From positions 1 through 5,752 of the forward strand of contig VBDL01000211.1 of assembly GCA_005884255.1 (NCBI GenBank): a stretch of DNA of 5,752 nt, given 5' to 3'. The DNA is from Betaproteobacteria bacterium (GTDB lineage: Bacteria > Pseudomonadota > Gammaproteobacteria > Burkholderiales > Burkholderiaceae_C). Position 1 is the stretch's first letter, and each line of letters opens with the position of its first letter. The notes below the pieces were generated by a model. It was not told the DNA's origin. It did no database searches and saw only the letters and a list, made by a program, of their open reading frames with translations. The position numbers were made by a program, and so were the translations under genes. Below, piece after piece: positions 5,137 to 5,752 of this stretch.

Positions 5137-5752
5137 ATGTCCCCGGTCCCGCGCTCGCAGTACAGGCGCTGGGGTCTGGCGCTGCTGGCCCTGGCCGTGC
5201 TGCTGGGCCATGGCTGGTTGATGCGCTGGTTTGCGGAGAACCGGCTGGGTTGGGGCGATCGCGACCGGCCGCCGCCGCGCCTGCAGGCGGCCTTCGTGCG
5301 CGAGCTCGAGCCGGCGGCACCCGCACCGCCGCCGCGGCCGGCGGCACGGCGCAGCAGACCGAAGCCGGTGCCGGCGCCTGAGCCCGCGGCCTCGCAGCCT
5401 GCGCCGGAACCGGTGGTCGCCGAGGCGCCGGCGCCGCCCAGCGAGCCGGCCGCGTCCGCACCCGAGCCGGCCGCCAGCGTCGCTGTTGCGGCTGAGGCGC
5501 CGGCGTCGAGTGCTTCGCAGCCGCAGGCCTTCGAGTGGCCGCCGTCGACGCGGCTGAGCTATCGCCTCACCGGCCGCTACCGTGGCCCACTGGAGGGCTA
5601 CGCCAAGGTGCAGTGGGTCCGCCAAGGCCTGCACTACCAGGTGCACCTCGACGTCACCGCGAACCTGATCTTCACGCGCGAGATGACCAGCGACGGCGAG
5701 CTCACCGAGCAGGGCCTGGCGCCCAAGCGCTACGACGAGGAAACGCGCATCG
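5137..5752 (+). CDS. DUF3108 domain protein with TonB-like Pro/Ala linker (runs off right edge)
   Basis: The first 205 codons are present and the frame is open to the end of the window. A short basic start is followed by a membrane anchor or uncleaved signal at about residues 12-31 (WGLALLALAVLLGHGWLMRW). A long linker at about 45-130, rich in proline, alanine and glutamate with several PAP, PEP and PKP units, follows. From about 132 comes the start of a DUF3108 domain: FEWPPSTRLSYRLTGRYRG, then a strand with YAKVQWVRQGLHYQVHLDV and the GELTEQGLAPKRYDEET segment. DUF3108 is a periplasmic beta-rich domain of unknown function. The linker resembles that of TonB in reaching across the periplasm, but the domain itself is not TonB. 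The start lies 10 bases after the M61 stop with only a weak GGCGA as possible ribosome site, so co-expression with the peptidase is likely. Confidence 0.78.
   Translation, partial: MSPVPRSQYRRWGLALLALAVLLGHGWLMRWFAENRLGWGDRDRPPPRLQAAFVRELEPAAPAPPPRPAARRSRPKPVPAPEPAASQPAPEPVVAEAPAPPSEPAASAPEPAASVAVAAEAPASSASQPQAFEWPPSTRLSYRLTGRYRGPLEGYAKVQWVRQGLHYQVHLDVTANLIFTREMTSDGELTEQGLAPKRYDEETRI

Noticed and set aside
3378..5138. 586-residue open frame on the minus strand, opposite the M61 gene
   Set aside because: Its composition (R, A, Q, H, V-rich with no recognisable motif) is that of an antisense shadow of a GC-rich gene. The plus-strand frame carries complete M61 motifs.
5269..5557. Arginine-rich plus-strand frame and other out-of-frame readings over the Pro/Ala linker
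   Set aside because: They are frame shadows of the repeated CCG/GCG codons in the DUF3108 linker.

Overview
The window is very GC-rich DNA with strong G/C bias at third codon positions. The gene content (a YcbX-like MOSC protein, a UbiH/COQ6-type flavoprotein, DsbC, a DUF3429 membrane protein, a PDZ-containing M61 peptidase and a DUF3108 protein) fits a betaproteobacterium of the order Burkholderiales, probably near the Leptothrix/Rubrivivax/Ideonella group. This placement rests on gene families, protein style and start-site architecture, not on a marker gene. The region looks chromosomal: I see no mobile element, CRISPR array, tRNA or rRNA.

Layout. The minus strand carries the first 66 codons of a membrane protein that runs off the left edge (198 to 1), preceded by a MOSC-domain protein (1022 to 138). 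A 39-base divergent intergenic region (1023-1061) separates the MOSC gene from a plus-strand series that fills the rest of the window: a UbiH-type FAD monooxygenase (1062-2155, broken by a frameshift near 1388), dsbC (2165-2905), a DUF3429 membrane protein (2931-3377), an M61 aminopeptidase (3381-5126) and a DUF3108 protein (5137 to past the right edge). Gaps between the plus-strand genes are 9, 25, 3 and 10 bases, so they could be one transcript. A -10-like box just before the DUF3429 start suggests a second internal promoter.

How the genes relate. The flavoprotein would hydroxylate a ubiquinone precursor in the cytoplasm or at the inner membrane. DsbC is a periplasmic disulfide isomerase. 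The last three genes form a tight group of a small membrane protein, a cytoplasmic PDZ aminopeptidase and a membrane-anchored periplasmic domain; I know of no established joint function for it.

The notable features are (1) lesions confined to the left part: a frameshift with probable small deletion in the UbiH-type gene, an apparent in-frame loss of about 16 residues in the MOSC protein and an abnormal MOSC tail; and (2) a compact, nearly palindromic divergent promoter in which both start codons sit 6 bases from a -10-like box, predicting leaderless transcripts. I found no convincing new biological system; the rest is ordinary housekeeping and conserved-hypothetical sequence.
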